A stretch of 36,918 nt of DNA. It comes from a virus. Both the position numbers and the translations under genes were made by a program. Positions within the stretch are counted from its first letter, which is position 1; the number at the start of each line of letters is the position of its first letter. The DNA is taken from IMG/VR virus record IMGVR_UViG_3300036398_005182, positions 1 through 36,918 of that record. One strand, written 5' to 3'. Shown one piece after another: positions 6,888 through 13,616 of the stretch. Under the pieces are notes generated by a model, which saw only the letters and a list, made by a program, of their open reading frames with translations, did no database searches and was not told where the DNA came from.

Positions 6888-7415
6888 ATGCCTTACGCTC
6901 CATCAAGAATAACCGGACCAATAATTTTAACTTCAAATTCGTCATCGACGGATTTACCCGGAGTTACCCAAACGTCTTTTTTACCGGGTGCATCAATATA
7001 TGCGTCTGCGTATTCACAGGAGCTTTATGCTAGAACTCCGGGAGCGCCAAACAATAGCGGAATAACTGCTGATTGTGCTTCTCATCTTTATCTCAATAAC
7101 TATTTTGATCCTAACTTTTTGAATTTGATATCTGGTTTTGTTCCCAGTTATTACATAGATGTTTTCAAAAATGTAAAAACAACCTATACTGGAGTTACTG
7201 GTGGATTTACATTTGCAGGCGGAGCGGGTAGTTCCCGTGATCGATACGAAGCAATAAGAATAAATTATACGACAGGCGTTGCTCTTGCAGATTTGAGTGG
7301 CAACACATTGAGCGTCATAACAGGAATTGATTTAAAACACGATGTTTATCCAGGAAATACTCATATTTCTGGACAGCAAATTTTTTACAGAAAGCTCGGA
7401 AGACTCCCAGCTTGA
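6888..7415 (+). CDS. Putative structural protein, 175 aa
   Basis: Third gene of the block, 2 nt after its neighbour. Same Ser/Thr/Gly/Asn-rich, low-charge composition (LPGVTQTSFLPGASIYASAY; GGFTFAGGAGSSRDRYEA). It ends just before tRNA-Pro. Likely a fibre or head-decoration protein, by context; no family is recognised. Confidence 0.6.
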   Translation: MPYAPSRITGPIILTSNSSSTDLPGVTQTSFLPGASIYASAYSQELYARTPGAPNNSGITADCASHLYLNNYFDPNFLNLISGFVPSYYIDVFKNVKTTYTGVTGGFTFAGGAGSSRDRYEAIRINYTTGVALADLSGNTLSVITGIDLKHDVYPGNTHISGQQIFYRKLGRLPA

Positions 7416-7419
7416 TTTA

Positions 7420-7493
7420 CGGGCATTAGCTCAGCTTGGTAGAGCGCTTGCTTTGGGAGCAAGAAGTCGTTGGTTCAAATCCAGCATGCCCGA
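7420..7493 (+). tRNA. tRNA-Pro (TGG)
   Basis: Acceptor CGGGCAT pairs with ATGCCCG. Anticodon stem CTTGC/GCAAG with loop TTTGGGA gives TGG (codon CCA). T arm GTTGG-TTCAAAT-CCAGC. Discriminator A, no encoded CCA. A promoter begins 2 nt after it. Confidence 0.95.
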
Positions 7494-7494
7494 C

Positions 7495-7522
7495 TTGACA
7501 ACCGTGATATAAAGGATATAAT
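7495..7522 (+). promoter_or_regulatory. Sigma70-type promoter, TTGACA-16-TATAAT
   Basis: Perfect consensus -35 TTGACA (7495-7500) and -10 TATAAT (7517-7522) with a 16-nt spacer. The ATG follows 6 nt after the -10 at 7529. Confidence 0.9.
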
Positions 7523-7528
7523 AACCAT

Positions 7529-7693
7529 ATGAAAACCCTAATGAACAAACTAGCAATTCCTTTTCTCGTCCTTCTGTTCATCAACATGATTGGTTACGCA
7601 TATCACTTCAACTACGAAGGCTGCGTGGTTGGTAGTGTTGTTGGAATGATCGTAGGCTTCCTCGCCAGCGAAGTACGTGCAAAGTTTGATTAA
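7529..7693 (+). CDS. Small membrane protein, 54 aa, leaderless
   Basis: The frame MKTLMNKLAIPFLVLLFINM has a basic N-terminus and a hydrophobic helix (about residues 9-25). A second hydrophobic stretch, CVVGSVVGMIVGFLA (about 32-46), follows, giving two membrane passes. The gene starts 6 nt after a consensus -10 and has no usable Shine-Dalgarno, so the mRNA should be leaderless. The stop is 1 nt before the next ATG. Function unknown. Confidence 0.7.
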   Translation: MKTLMNKLAIPFLVLLFINMIGYAYHFNYEGCVVGSVVGMIVGFLASEVRAKFD

Positions 7694-7694
7694 A

Positions 7695-7982
7695 ATGCCT
7701 GGAAGCAAAAAAGAAAAACGCGGTCAAGTTCACAAACGATTCAAGGAAGCCAATTATGGTCAACTTGAAACCCAACAAGACATTGATCGTATGTATCCGA
7801 AACCGAAGCATTATCGCATGATGCCACCGCACCTCAAGGAACTCATGATGAAGGATCCGCGCACCATGAGCAGATCGGAGGCATTGAATATGCAGGCAAT
7901 CAGCGAGCACTACAAGGCTCTCTACGAAGAGCAAAGGCGCAAGAGTCGAGAAGACCACGAGAAGAAACATGGCAAGAAGTAG
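7695..7982 (+). CDS. Basic hypothetical protein, 95 aa (tandem paralog 1)
   Basis: Very basic N-terminus (MPGSKKEKRGQVHKRFKEA). The core PKHYRMMPPHLKELMMKDPR-TMSR-EALN matches the next gene's PPHYSIMPEKVRESMKQDMN-SLTR-AEID. The two are tandem duplicates. Charge suggests RNA or DNA binding. It follows the 54-aa membrane protein by 1 nt and overlaps the next gene by 14 nt. Confidence 0.7.
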   Translation: MPGSKKEKRGQVHKRFKEANYGQLETQQDIDRMYPKPKHYRMMPPHLKELMMKDPRTMSRSEALNMQAISEHYKALYEEQRRKSREDHEKKHGKK

Positions 7983-8211
7983 ATCACTGCGCAAGGGAAA
8001 GGTATTCAAGGACTTCAAGGATCGAAGAGAATATAGAGATCCACAGAAGTCTGCGGATTTTCCTGATCCTCCGCATTATTCCATAATGCCAGAAAAAGTT
8101 CGGGAATCCATGAAGCAGGACATGAATTCCTTGACAAGAGCAGAAATTGATGTATTATTGAAACTCAGCAATGATTATCTCAAAGAGTATAATCGCAAAA
8201 AAGTTAGTTGA
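7969..8211 (+). CDS. Basic hypothetical protein, 80 aa (tandem paralog 2)
   Basis: Shares with the preceding gene a basic N-terminus, the PPHYxxMPxxxxxxM core and a C-terminal helix ending in Lys/Arg. It is a tandem paralog of that gene. It ends 2 nt before tRNA-Glu, so the messenger is probably cut by tRNA processing. Function unknown. Confidence 0.65.
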   Translation: MARSRSLRKGKVFKDFKDRREYRDPQKSADFPDPPHYSIMPEKVRESMKQDMNSLTRAEIDVLLKLSNDYLKEYNRKKVS

Positions 8212-8213
8212 CA

Positions 8214-8287
8214 GGCCCTTTCGTCTAGTCGGTCTAGGACACGGCCCTTTCAAGGCCATAACATGGGTTCGAATCCCGTAAGGGTCA
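8214..8287 (+). tRNA. tRNA-Glu (TTC)
   Basis: Acceptor GGCCCTT pairs with AAGGGTC. Anticodon loop CTTTCAA gives TTC (codon GAA). T arm ATGGG-TTCGAAT-CCCGT. Discriminator A, no encoded CCA. Confidence 0.95.
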
Positions 8288-8289
8288 TT

Positions 8290-8490
8290 ATGAGTACTAA
8301 ACACGAAAAGTGGTTTTGGTTTTTTTTGATGATTGGAAGTTATCTTCTTGCGGCTTGGGTTTTGACTGAATGGCTGATATTTCACAATCCCAGTGCAAAT
8401 GGGTTTTACCTATTTGGAATAGGATTAATCTGCTACTTTACAACAGCATGTTTTAAGAGCATTTTGTTTTTGGATAGCAAAGATGAATAA
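8290..8490 (+). CDS. Membrane protein with two predicted helices, 66 aa
   Basis: Starts MSTKHEKW; helix one FFLMIGSYLLAAWVLTEWLI (about residues 11-30) and helix two GFYLFGIGLICYFTTACF (about 39-56); acidic tail DSKDE. The ATG is 2 nt after the end of tRNA-Glu, so maturation of the tRNA would leave a nearly leaderless messenger. Overlaps the next gene by 8 nt. No family. Confidence 0.65.
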   Translation: MSTKHEKWFWFFLMIGSYLLAAWVLTEWLIFHNPSANGFYLFGIGLICYFTTACFKSILFLDSKDE

Positions 8491-8710
8491 TACAGAAAAA
8501 AGATTGAGAGAAATTTATAAAAAATGGAAACATGCAAATGAGGAAGTTTCCGATGTTTGTCGTGATGGTGCTGAGGAACTTCGTGTAATGCGTATGGAGT
8601 TGCAGGCTGCTAACAGAGAACTTGAAATTTACAGAGAACTAAACAAGCCAAAGTTTATTCCCAACAATGTTAATTTGCCTGTTGGATGGGGCAAAGGCAA
8701 AGACGAATAA
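8483..8710 (+). CDS. Coiled-coil hypothetical protein, 75 aa
   Basis: Residues 1-52 (MNNTEKRLREIYKKWKHANE and on) form a charged amphipathic helix; the tail KFIPNNVNLPVGWGKGKDE is extended. Overlaps the membrane-protein gene by 8 nt and shares its TAATG stop/start with the methyltransferase. Function unknown. Confidence 0.6.
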   Translation: MNNTEKRLREIYKKWKHANEEVSDVCRDGAEELRVMRMELQAANRELEIYRELNKPKFIPNNVNLPVGWGKGKDE

Positions 8711-9276
8711 TGGATACGAGAAACCTGATTGACCACTACAAGTATTGGAGAGACGACGCAATTCGTGCAGACTTGGACGACAAGCGTTTTAATTATTCAG
8801 TTGTGTGTTGCAATATTGGGAATGATTTTAATATTGCAACCATTATTCGCAATGCTAATGCGTTCTTGGCGAAAGAAGTCGTAATTTATGGAAAGAAAAA
8901 ATACGATAGGCGTGGCACTGTGGGAACGCATCACTACACCAATTTCCATCATGTACGCGATATTGATTCTCTATCCAATTTTTTTGTCAATGTCACTAAT
9001 GAGTGTGTTGCTGGGGGACAAAGAATCAGAATCATCGGAATAGACAATGTTTCAGAATCTAAGGATGTGAATGCATATGAGTTTGATCCCGGTACACATT
9101 ACATAATGGTGTTCGGTCAGGAGCAGATTGGCATTCCTTCGGACGTGCTAAGTATGTGTGATGATGTTCTTTATATTCCCCAGTATGGATCGGTTCGCAG
9201 CATAAATGTCGGAACTGCATCTGGAATTATAATGAATAATTATTGTAGTAAAGTACATTTTACGGTATCACAATAA
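8710..9276 (+). CDS. TrmH/SpoU-family RNA 2'-O-methyltransferase
   Basis: 188 aa, single SPOUT domain. Motif 1 is NIGNDFNIATIIRNANAF (catalytic Asn and Arg), motif 2 YIMVFGQEQIGIPSDVL (about residues 135-151), motif 3 YIPQYGSVRSINVGTASGII, which forms the knotted SAM pocket. Family members methylate the 2'-OH of tRNA or rRNA. The nearby tRNAs (Glu just upstream, Gln just downstream) make tRNA the likely target, but the exact nucleotide cannot be told. Start ATG at 8710 is coupled by TAATG. Confidence 0.9.
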   Translation: MDTRNLIDHYKYWRDDAIRADLDDKRFNYSVVCCNIGNDFNIATIIRNANAFLAKEVVIYGKKKYDRRGTVGTHHYTNFHHVRDIDSLSNFFVNVTNECVAGGQRIRIIGIDNVSESKDVNAYEFDPGTHYIMVFGQEQIGIPSDVLSMCDDVLYIPQYGSVRSINVGTASGIIMNNYCSKVHFTVSQ

Positions 9277-9290
9277 ATTTAAAAATATTT

Positions 9291-9800
9291 GTGATACTAA
9301 ATAATAATGTGAGAAAAAAACGATCCCCTATTTGGAAAATATCTAAAAAAGATTTAGTTAATATTGTTTCTTCATGTGATACATTTTCTTGTATATTGTC
9401 TAAATTTAATCTATTGAATAAAGGTGGTAATGTTAAAACTTTAAAGAATAGATTGTTGGAAGAAAAAATTGACTATTCTCATATCCCGGAAGGAAGGGGT
9501 TCAAATAAAAATAGAGCGAAAGGTTCAAGGCCACCAATAGACTTAAAAAAAGTTTTGATTAAAAATTCGACATATAACAACAGAAGAGTATTAAAAAATA
9601 GATTAGTAAAAGAAAAATATTTAAATTATGAATGTGGTGAATGTGGTCTAAAAAATATTTGGAATAAAAAATCCATCGTACTTCAGTTAGACCATAAAAA
9701 TGGAATTAATAATGACAATAGAATAGAAAATTTAAGATTATTGTGTCCCAATTGTCATTCACAAACAGACACATTTGCAGGAAGAAATTGTGGAGGTTAG
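9291..9800 (+). CDS. HNH homing endonuclease, GTG start
   Basis: 169 aa. The C-terminal third has the HNH core: CGECG zinc knuckle, then LQLDHKNGINNDNRIENLRL and LCPNCHSQT. The N-terminal half is Lys-rich and probably binds DNA. The gene is strikingly AT-rich next to its neighbours and its stop codon TAG lies inside the 5' acceptor strand of tRNA-Gln. This suggests insertion by homing just before, or into, the tRNA. GTG at 9291 is the first start; a second GTG at 9309 is possible. No Shine-Dalgarno is visible. Confidence 0.85.
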   Translation: MILNNNVRKKRSPIWKISKKDLVNIVSSCDTFSCILSKFNLLNKGGNVKTLKNRLLEEKIDYSHIPEGRGSNKNRAKGSRPPIDLKKVLIKNSTYNNRRVLKNRLVKEKYLNYECGECGLKNIWNKKSIVLQLDHKNGINNDNRIENLRLLCPNCHSQTDTFAGRNCGG

Positions 9801-9863
9801 TTCAGTTGGTAGAACGCGGGGCTTTGGTCCCCGATGTCGGGAGTTCAAATCTCTCACCTCCAG
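9791..9863 (+). tRNA. tRNA-Gln (TTG)
   Basis: Acceptor TGGAGGT pairs with ACCTCCA. Anticodon stem CGGGG/CCCCG with loop CTTTGGT gives TTG (codon CAA). T arm GGGAG-TTCAAAT-CTCTC. Discriminator G. Its first 10 nt overlap the HNH gene. Confidence 0.95.
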
Positions 9864-9872
9864 TTAAATATT

Positions 9873-9983
9873 ATGACAGAAAAAATAATTGGTTGGAGTA
9901 TCATAGGAACAATATTTGTCATAGGTATAGGAATACTTGTCTACGGCATTTACTGCATTATAGAAGATTGGAACGAAAAATGA
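9873..9983 (+). CDS. Micro membrane protein, 36 aa
   Basis: MTEKIIGWSIIGTIFVIGIG then ILVYGIYCII is one transmembrane helix, followed by EDWNEK. The TGA overlaps the ATG of the GroES-like gene by 4 nt (ATGA), which argues that it is translated. It starts 9 nt after tRNA-Gln. Function unknown. Confidence 0.55.
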   Translation: MTEKIIGWSIIGTIFVIGIGILVYGIYCIIEDWNEK

Positions 9984-10231
9984 AACCTATTGGAAAATGG
10001 ATTGTTGCTAAAGCAAAGATTGGTGGAGAAAAAACCAGCGAAGCAGGAATTATCTACCAAGAAAAATCAAAATCAAAAATTATTCCCGCTGAAGTAATTT
10101 CAGTAGGTGATAAACTTACAGAAGACATCAAGGTCGGTGATATTATTTGGTGGGATGTGAGCAAGATTAAAGATGGATACCAAGGAAACCACCTAGTCCA
10201 CCAAGACTGGGTTGAATTCGTAGAGAGATAA
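9980..10231 (+). CDS. GroES/gp31-like co-chaperonin
   Basis: 83 aa, close to the length of GroES-type proteins. The N-terminal strand KPIGKWIVAKAK replaces the usual PLxDRVLV. The mobile-loop region GGEKTSEAGIIY carries the hydrophobic G-I-I motif that docks on GroEL. AEVISVGDKL and IKVGDIIWWD follow as the last barrel strands. Phage co-chaperonins of this type (T4 gp31) replace host GroES for folding the major capsid protein; that role here is inferred. Coupled by ATGA to the 36-aa membrane protein and followed by a terminator. Confidence 0.8.
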   Translation: MKPIGKWIVAKAKIGGEKTSEAGIIYQEKSKSKIIPAEVISVGDKLTEDIKVGDIIWWDVSKIKDGYQGNHLVHQDWVEFVER

Positions 10232-10236
10232 AAGAA

Positions 10237-10286
10237 ACAACCCCGAACTTCTCGGGGTTGTCGGCCTTGAGATGCTATCTCAGGGG
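10237..10286. terminator. Two tandem hairpins between convergent genes
   Basis: CAACCCCGA-ACTTC-TCGGGGTTG (10238-10260) is followed directly by CCTTGAGAT-GCT-ATCTCAGGG (10265-10285). They separate the plus-strand GroES-like gene from a minus-strand gene. No clear T-tract follows on the plus strand, so termination may be weak or depend on the second hairpin. Confidence 0.6.
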
Positions 10287-10294
10287 TATGTTAA

Positions 10295-11110
10295 TTATTT
10301 TTGTCCATAACGATAGGCATCCAAGTAACGATCTCTTAGTGTATCTATCATTACTGCTGCTGGATGTTTGCCATGCCCACTCTTATCCAACATGGAAACA
10401 GCTGTTTCTAGTTGCTTGAGGCTCTTAGAAAGTCCTGGCTTGGTAGATGGAATTTCAGAAGTTTCTGTGCGTTCAAACTCTGAAACTTCATCACCAACAA
10501 GACCTACAAGTTGATTGTGCAAATCTTTTGGAAGCAAAGGGTATGTTTCAGGAGTAAAGTCAGTCCCTTCATGAGAGTTTCTAATAAACAGATCTGCAAT
10601 TTGGCCATGGTCCATTTTACCATCACGGCTTTCATTTAGTTTCTTCAGTGTCATTGCAAGACGAGCTCTCTTGCCTGTCTTTCCACCCTTCTTGGCAGCT
10701 GCCTCTAGTTTCTTCTCTGGAATCTTTTCGCCCTTCTTGACCTTGAGAGTCTTTCGAAGAGAGCCTTCCTTCTTAATTGCTTTTTGAATCCACTTCTTCT
10801 TTTCGGCAGCTTCTATGATAAGATCAAGTTCATTTTCATCAAAGAGTTCTTCCAGAAGTTCCTCTACAACTTCAAAATCTGTTGCATCAAAACTTTCTTC
10901 TACTTTTTTGCCCATATTTGCTTTTATGGCTTTATCTCTTGAACCAAAATACTCTTTTTTAGGGCTTTCTAATTTTCCATCACCATCATAATCTTTTTTG
11001 GCCAACTTTTTGGCTTCATTTAGAGCTCTTGGAAAACCACCGTATGTTATATTGCCGTCGGTGATGTTGCGACCTTCGTTTAAGTTTATTTTTTTGTTTG
11101 GTTGAAACAT
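10295..11110 (-). CDS. Putative internal virion protein with basic KWIQKAIKK module, 271 aa
   Basis: L-x-E motifs followed by small or polar residues occur at INLNEG (about residue 12), ALNEAKK and KKLNESR, fitting prohead-protease sites. DYDGDGKLE (about 41-49) looks like a calcium-binding loop. The strongly basic module KKWIQKAIKKEGSLRKTL, KKGEKIPEKKLEAAAKKGG, KRARLA recurs in many phage virion proteins and probably binds DNA. The acidic centre EELLEELFDENELDLIIEAA is helical. The ribosome site AAGGAT precedes the ATG, 10 nt after the upstream gene's stop. Confidence 0.65.
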   Translation of the reverse strand: MFQPNKKINLNEGRNITDGNITYGGFPRALNEAKKLAKKDYDGDGKLESPKKEYFGSRDKAIKANMGKKVEESFDATDFEVVEELLEELFDENELDLIIEAAEKKKWIQKAIKKEGSLRKTLKVKKGEKIPEKKLEAAAKKGGKTGKRARLAMTLKKLNESRDGKMDHGQIADLFIRNSHEGTDFTPETYPLLPKDLHNQLVGLVGDEVSEFERTETSEIPSTKPGLSKSLKQLETAVSMLDKSGHGKHPAAVMIDTLRDRYLDAYRYGQK

Positions 11111-11120
11111 TTTGGTATCC

Positions 11121-11477
11121 TTATCTCATCATTCCTTGTTGGAGTTGTTGTTGCATTCTTTGTTTCTTTATTTCATTGAATGCTGCTGCATTTACGTCTT
11201 GCCAGCTGGTAGTTTTTTGTGGTTCTATTTCTTGTGTTTCGGGGTCATCTGATCCATATTTCACTAGCTGCTTAATTTGCTCGCCGTGTTCTGAAGAAGG
11301 AACCAGTCCATGGAAAGGTTGTGGTTCGTTTTGTTTTCTTTCTTGTTCCTTGGCTTTTCTTTTCTTCACATATGGTGGTTCGTATTCCTCGGAACCAGTA
11401 TCTGCAGAAAGAGAAAATACATCACTTTCGTTCAAAATTGAAATAAGCAGGGATTTTGTAAAATTGTCAAATGCCAT
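11121..11477 (-). CDS. Putative head-associated protein, 118 aa
   Basis: Starts MAFDNFTKSLLISILNESDV, an amphipathic leader ending in the L-N-E|S motif expected for prohead-protease cleavage. The rest is polar, with the basic patch KKRKAKEQERKQ and a Gln-rich tail KKQRMQQQLQQGMMR. A late-type ATAAATA ends 5 nt before the ATG. First gene of a late minus-strand pair. Exact role unknown. Confidence 0.6.
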   Translation of the reverse strand: MAFDNFTKSLLISILNESDVFSLSADTGSEEYEPPYVKKRKAKEQERKQNEPQPFHGLVPSSEHGEQIKQLVKYGSDDPETQEIEPQKTTSWQDVNAAAFNEIKKQRMQQQLQQGMMR

Positions 11478-11482
11478 CAATA

Positions 11483-11489
11483 TATTTAT
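11483..11489 (-). promoter_or_regulatory. Late-type promoter element ATAAATA
   Basis: ATAAATA on the minus strand, 5 nt before the ATG at 11477. Confidence 0.5.
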
Positions 11490-11495
11490 TATTTT

Positions 11496-11523
11496 TTGTA
11501 ATTAATGAAAATAAGGATATAAT
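11496..11523 (+). promoter_or_regulatory. Sigma70-type promoter, TTGTAA-16-TATAAT
   Basis: The -10 TATAAT at 11518-11523 is consensus; the -35 TTGTAA matches four of six positions at 16-nt spacing. An ATG at 11530 lies 6 nt after the -10, and another ATG at 11524 touches it. Confidence 0.65.
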
Positions 11524-11529
11524 ATGAAC

Positions 11530-11706
11530 ATGAAAGACATTGAAGAAAAAATTTATGAATTTGGAAATGTTTTGTATAGAATTGGAAGAATGGAGACCGA
11601 TGATAAAATATCTTCAAAAGACTACAATTCAATGGTAAAGAAAAAGGAAGAACTCACCAAATTTTTTGATGAGTTCTTCGGTAACAAGTCTAAAAAAATG
11701 AATTAA
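11530..11706 (+). CDS. Small charged protein, 58 aa
   Basis: MKDIEEKIYEFGNVLYRIGR and the following residues form two amphipathic helices, ending in KSKKMN. The in-frame ATG at 11524 adds two residues and has AAGG 7 nt upstream, so either start is possible; 11530 has the 6-nt promoter spacing. It is the only plus-strand gene in this late minus-strand block and overlaps the end of the convergent gene by 4 nt. Function unknown. Confidence 0.6.
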   Translation: MKDIEEKIYEFGNVLYRIGRMETDDKISSKDYNSMVKKKEELTKFFDEFFGNKSKKMN

Positions 11707-12056
11707 CTGCCGAGTCTACGTCTTTGTGGGGTTTGTGCTGGTGTGCCTCTGGTTTGTTGGTACATGCCTAGTAATGATCCTAGGAACTCACCTGCACTGC
11801 TATAACCTTTCCAGTAATCTGGGTTGTTCCAGTTGTCGGGCATCAAAAGTTCTCTGACCATTCTATCTAGTTGATCGTTGCTGTAAGACTGGCTTTGAAC
11901 TCCAGATGGTGTAAAAGTCGTTGCAGTTGTCATATCTTCATTCAAAATGGCATTTGCCTTTTGGTAATATGTATTTGCAAGTTGCAACTTAAGTTGATTT
12001 ACTTGTTCTGCTAATACTTCGCACTTGTGTTTGTAATGTTTGGTGATGTTATCCAT
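11703..12056 (-). CDS. Putative virion protein with L-N-E|D-M-T-T motif, 117 aa
   Basis: An N-terminal coiled coil (HYKHKCEVLAEQVNQLKLQL) is followed by AILNEDMTTATTFTP (about residues 37-51), which combines a prohead-protease-like L-N-E site with an EDMTT block shared with the 568-aa protein further along. The C-terminal half, MDNWNNPDYWKGYSSAGEFL-like sequence, is polar. AAGGAT lies upstream of the ATG and an ATAAATA element 20 nt upstream. Confidence 0.6.
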   Translation of the reverse strand: MDNITKHYKHKCEVLAEQVNQLKLQLANTYYQKANAILNEDMTTATTFTPSGVQSQSYSNDQLDRMVRELLMPDNWNNPDYWKGYSSAGEFLGSLLGMYQQTRGTPAQTPQRRRLGS

Positions 12057-12079
12057 TATTAAATCCTTGTTTTTAATAT

Positions 12080-12757
12080 TTATGCATTTTCTCCCTTGAA
12101 CCTACCTAAACGATATACCTGTCTTGAATAAGGATCATAATGGTAAGTATTTGGAGGAGAATTTTGATTTTGTTGATATTGTTCGTCAGGAAGAAGGGCT
12201 CCAAATCGCTGAAGTGTCTGTTTTAAATTTTGAGAGACATAATTCGATACCGCACCATTTGCTTTTTGCCACGTTAGACTAGTATCCTCCTCTGGATTTT
12301 CTTCGTTGGCCTTTCTTTCCATTTCATATTTTTCGCTTTCAAGTTCATCGTTGCCCATTCCATGATAAAAATTTATAAATTGCTGTAAATTTGGTATTAT
12401 CGTAGTAGGAAGTGCAAAACCCATACCTAAACTTGCTTCTGGCTTTTGAAATGCTTCACCTTTTGGATTGGTAACAACAACAATCCCAGCACCGGTAGGG
12501 TTTGTTAGACTGTTGAAGGAGGGAATTAAATTTCCGTCTACTTTATCTCCACCGGTTTCGACTTTTGATTCAAAAATATCACCAAAAGTTTTTTTTATCA
12601 CTTCTTCAGAATTTTGAATATTGTTTCTTTTCAAGTAATCAAATAGCTGAGACTTCAGTTGAGTCTTAAAATTTTTAAGACCAAGTTTTTCTGGGTTCAA
12701 ATGAGCCCCCATCAACTCTTCAACGTTATAGACATTTCCTTCTTTTATTTCTTGCAT
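12080..12757 (-). CDS. Hypothetical late protein, 225 aa
   Basis: Starts MQEIKEGNVYNVEELMGAHL. A central region with TNPTGAGIVVVTNPKGEAF looks beta-rich, then NLQQFINFYHGMGNDELESE helix and a Gln/Asn-rich tail (EQYQQNQNSPPNTYHYDPYS). No recognised family. CTAAATA ends 6 nt before the ATG, with no Shine-Dalgarno, suggesting a leaderless late transcript. Confidence 0.65.
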   Translation of the reverse strand: MQEIKEGNVYNVEELMGAHLNPEKLGLKNFKTQLKSQLFDYLKRNNIQNSEEVIKKTFGDIFESKVETGGDKVDGNLIPSFNSLTNPTGAGIVVVTNPKGEAFQKPEASLGMGFALPTTIIPNLQQFINFYHGMGNDELESEKYEMERKANEENPEEDTSLTWQKANGAVSNYVSQNLKQTLQRFGALLPDEQYQQNQNSPPNTYHYDPYSRQVYRLGRFKGENA

Positions 12758-12779
12758 TTAAAGTATTTAGTTATATATT
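12752..12779 (+). promoter_or_regulatory. Possible promoter for tRNA-Gly, TTGCAT-16-TATATT
   Basis: TTGCAT (12752-12757) and TATATT (12774-12779) with a 16-nt spacer sit about 10 nt before the tRNA 5' end. The region is AT-rich, so chance is possible. Confidence 0.35.
12764..12770 (-). promoter_or_regulatory. Late-type promoter element CTAAATA
   Basis: CTAAATA on the minus strand, 6 nt before the ATG at 12757. Confidence 0.5.
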
Positions 12780-12788
12780 TGTTTTGTT

Positions 12789-12860
12789 GCGGTTGTCGTA
12801 TAACGGCCATTACGCGGGTTTTCCAAACCCGTCATGAGGGTTCGATTCCCTCCAGCCGCA
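12789..12860 (+). tRNA. tRNA-Gly (TCC)
   Basis: Acceptor GCGGTTG pairs with CAGCCGC with one G-U. Anticodon stem CGGGT/ACCCG, loop TTTCCAA gives TCC (codon GGA). T arm GAGGG-TTCGATT-CCCTC. Discriminator A, no encoded CCA. Confidence 0.95.
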
Positions 12861-12884
12861 TTTAAATTGAAGTCAAAAATCTAC

Positions 12885-12891
12885 CTAAATA
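12885..12891 (+). promoter_or_regulatory. Late-type promoter element CTAAATA
   Basis: CTAAATA ends 6 nt before the ATG at 12898. Confidence 0.5.
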
Positions 12892-12897
12892 TTAGGT

Positions 12898-13314
12898 ATG
12901 ATAATTGATTACAATTACAAACCCCATGTTGAGTATATACCTCTCGGGGCAACCATGTATGTCCCAAGATCTCCTAATAATAAAGGTTTTATATACTTTA
13001 ATGGTCAGGATGATTTAGCAAATGAATATTTGCCAACTGTAGTCGTTCCAGTCGCAACAGGTGGAACGGCTGGTATTTCTTTTCCTAACAATCTGTGCAT
13101 AAGTGGGAGTATTTCAGATTCCTTTATGCAATTTAAAAGAGATTCTTCAACCAGTTCAGCCTCAACAAGAACAACTGACATTGCAATGTTTATAGATTCT
13201 ACTATTTCAACTAGGGCTTCTTTTTATCCAATAAATTATCTTTACATAAATTTTAACACCACTCCGGGATCCTTGTTATTTACAGTCAGACCTCTTATAA
13301 TAACATTATATTAA
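12898..13314 (+). CDS. Putative structural protein, 138 aa
   Basis: Low-charge, Ser/Thr-rich sequence with alternating hydrophobic residues (PLGATMYVPRSPNNKGFIYF; TVVVPVATGGTAGISFP), typical of small beta-sandwich decoration or fibre proteins. The next two genes have similar composition. Read from a late-type element 6 nt upstream without a Shine-Dalgarno. No family is recognised. Confidence 0.6.
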   Translation: MIIDYNYKPHVEYIPLGATMYVPRSPNNKGFIYFNGQDDLANEYLPTVVVPVATGGTAGISFPNNLCISGSISDSFMQFKRDSSTSSASTRTTDIAMFIDSTISTRASFYPINYLYINFNTTPGSLLFTVRPLIITLY

Positions 13315-13315
13315 C

Positions 13316-13603
13316 ATGAGAAGTTATAGAAAAGTAAAACCTCTGGCGTCAAACGTTCAAGCATCATTGAACAACAAAGGACTTTTGGTAATAAATTCTG
13401 ATTCTGATGCTACATTCCACGCTCAGATATTAAATTACGACAAAACAATAACTGGAGTCACCTTTGCATGCTTTAGCGTATCAACACCAACTACAGCAGC
13501 CGCCAGAGAAACAAAACCAAATTACAATTTAATACCATTTACCGTAACCAAATGGATAGATACAGCTGGAAATGGTTATTTGACCGCATACGAATTATTT
13601 TGA
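13316..13603 (+). CDS. Small beta-rich structural protein, 95 aa (paralog 1)
   Basis: Starts MRSYRKVKPLASNVQ and ends GNGYLTAYELF. The next gene starts MRTFRKVKAFG and ends NTVTGYELF, so the two are diverged duplicates. The body alternates hydrophobic and polar residues as in a beta sandwich. Follows the 138-aa gene by 1 nt. Likely a virion decoration or fibre accessory protein; inference from composition. Confidence 0.6.
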   Translation: MRSYRKVKPLASNVQASLNNKGLLVINSDSDATFHAQILNYDKTITGVTFACFSVSTPTTAAARETKPNYNLIPFTVTKWIDTAGNGYLTAYELF

Positions 13604-13604
13604 G

Positions 13605-13611
13605 ATAAATA
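13605..13611 (+). promoter_or_regulatory. Late-type promoter element ATAAATA
   Basis: ATAAATA ends 5 nt before the ATG at 13617. Confidence 0.5.
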
Positions 13612-13616
13612 GTATT

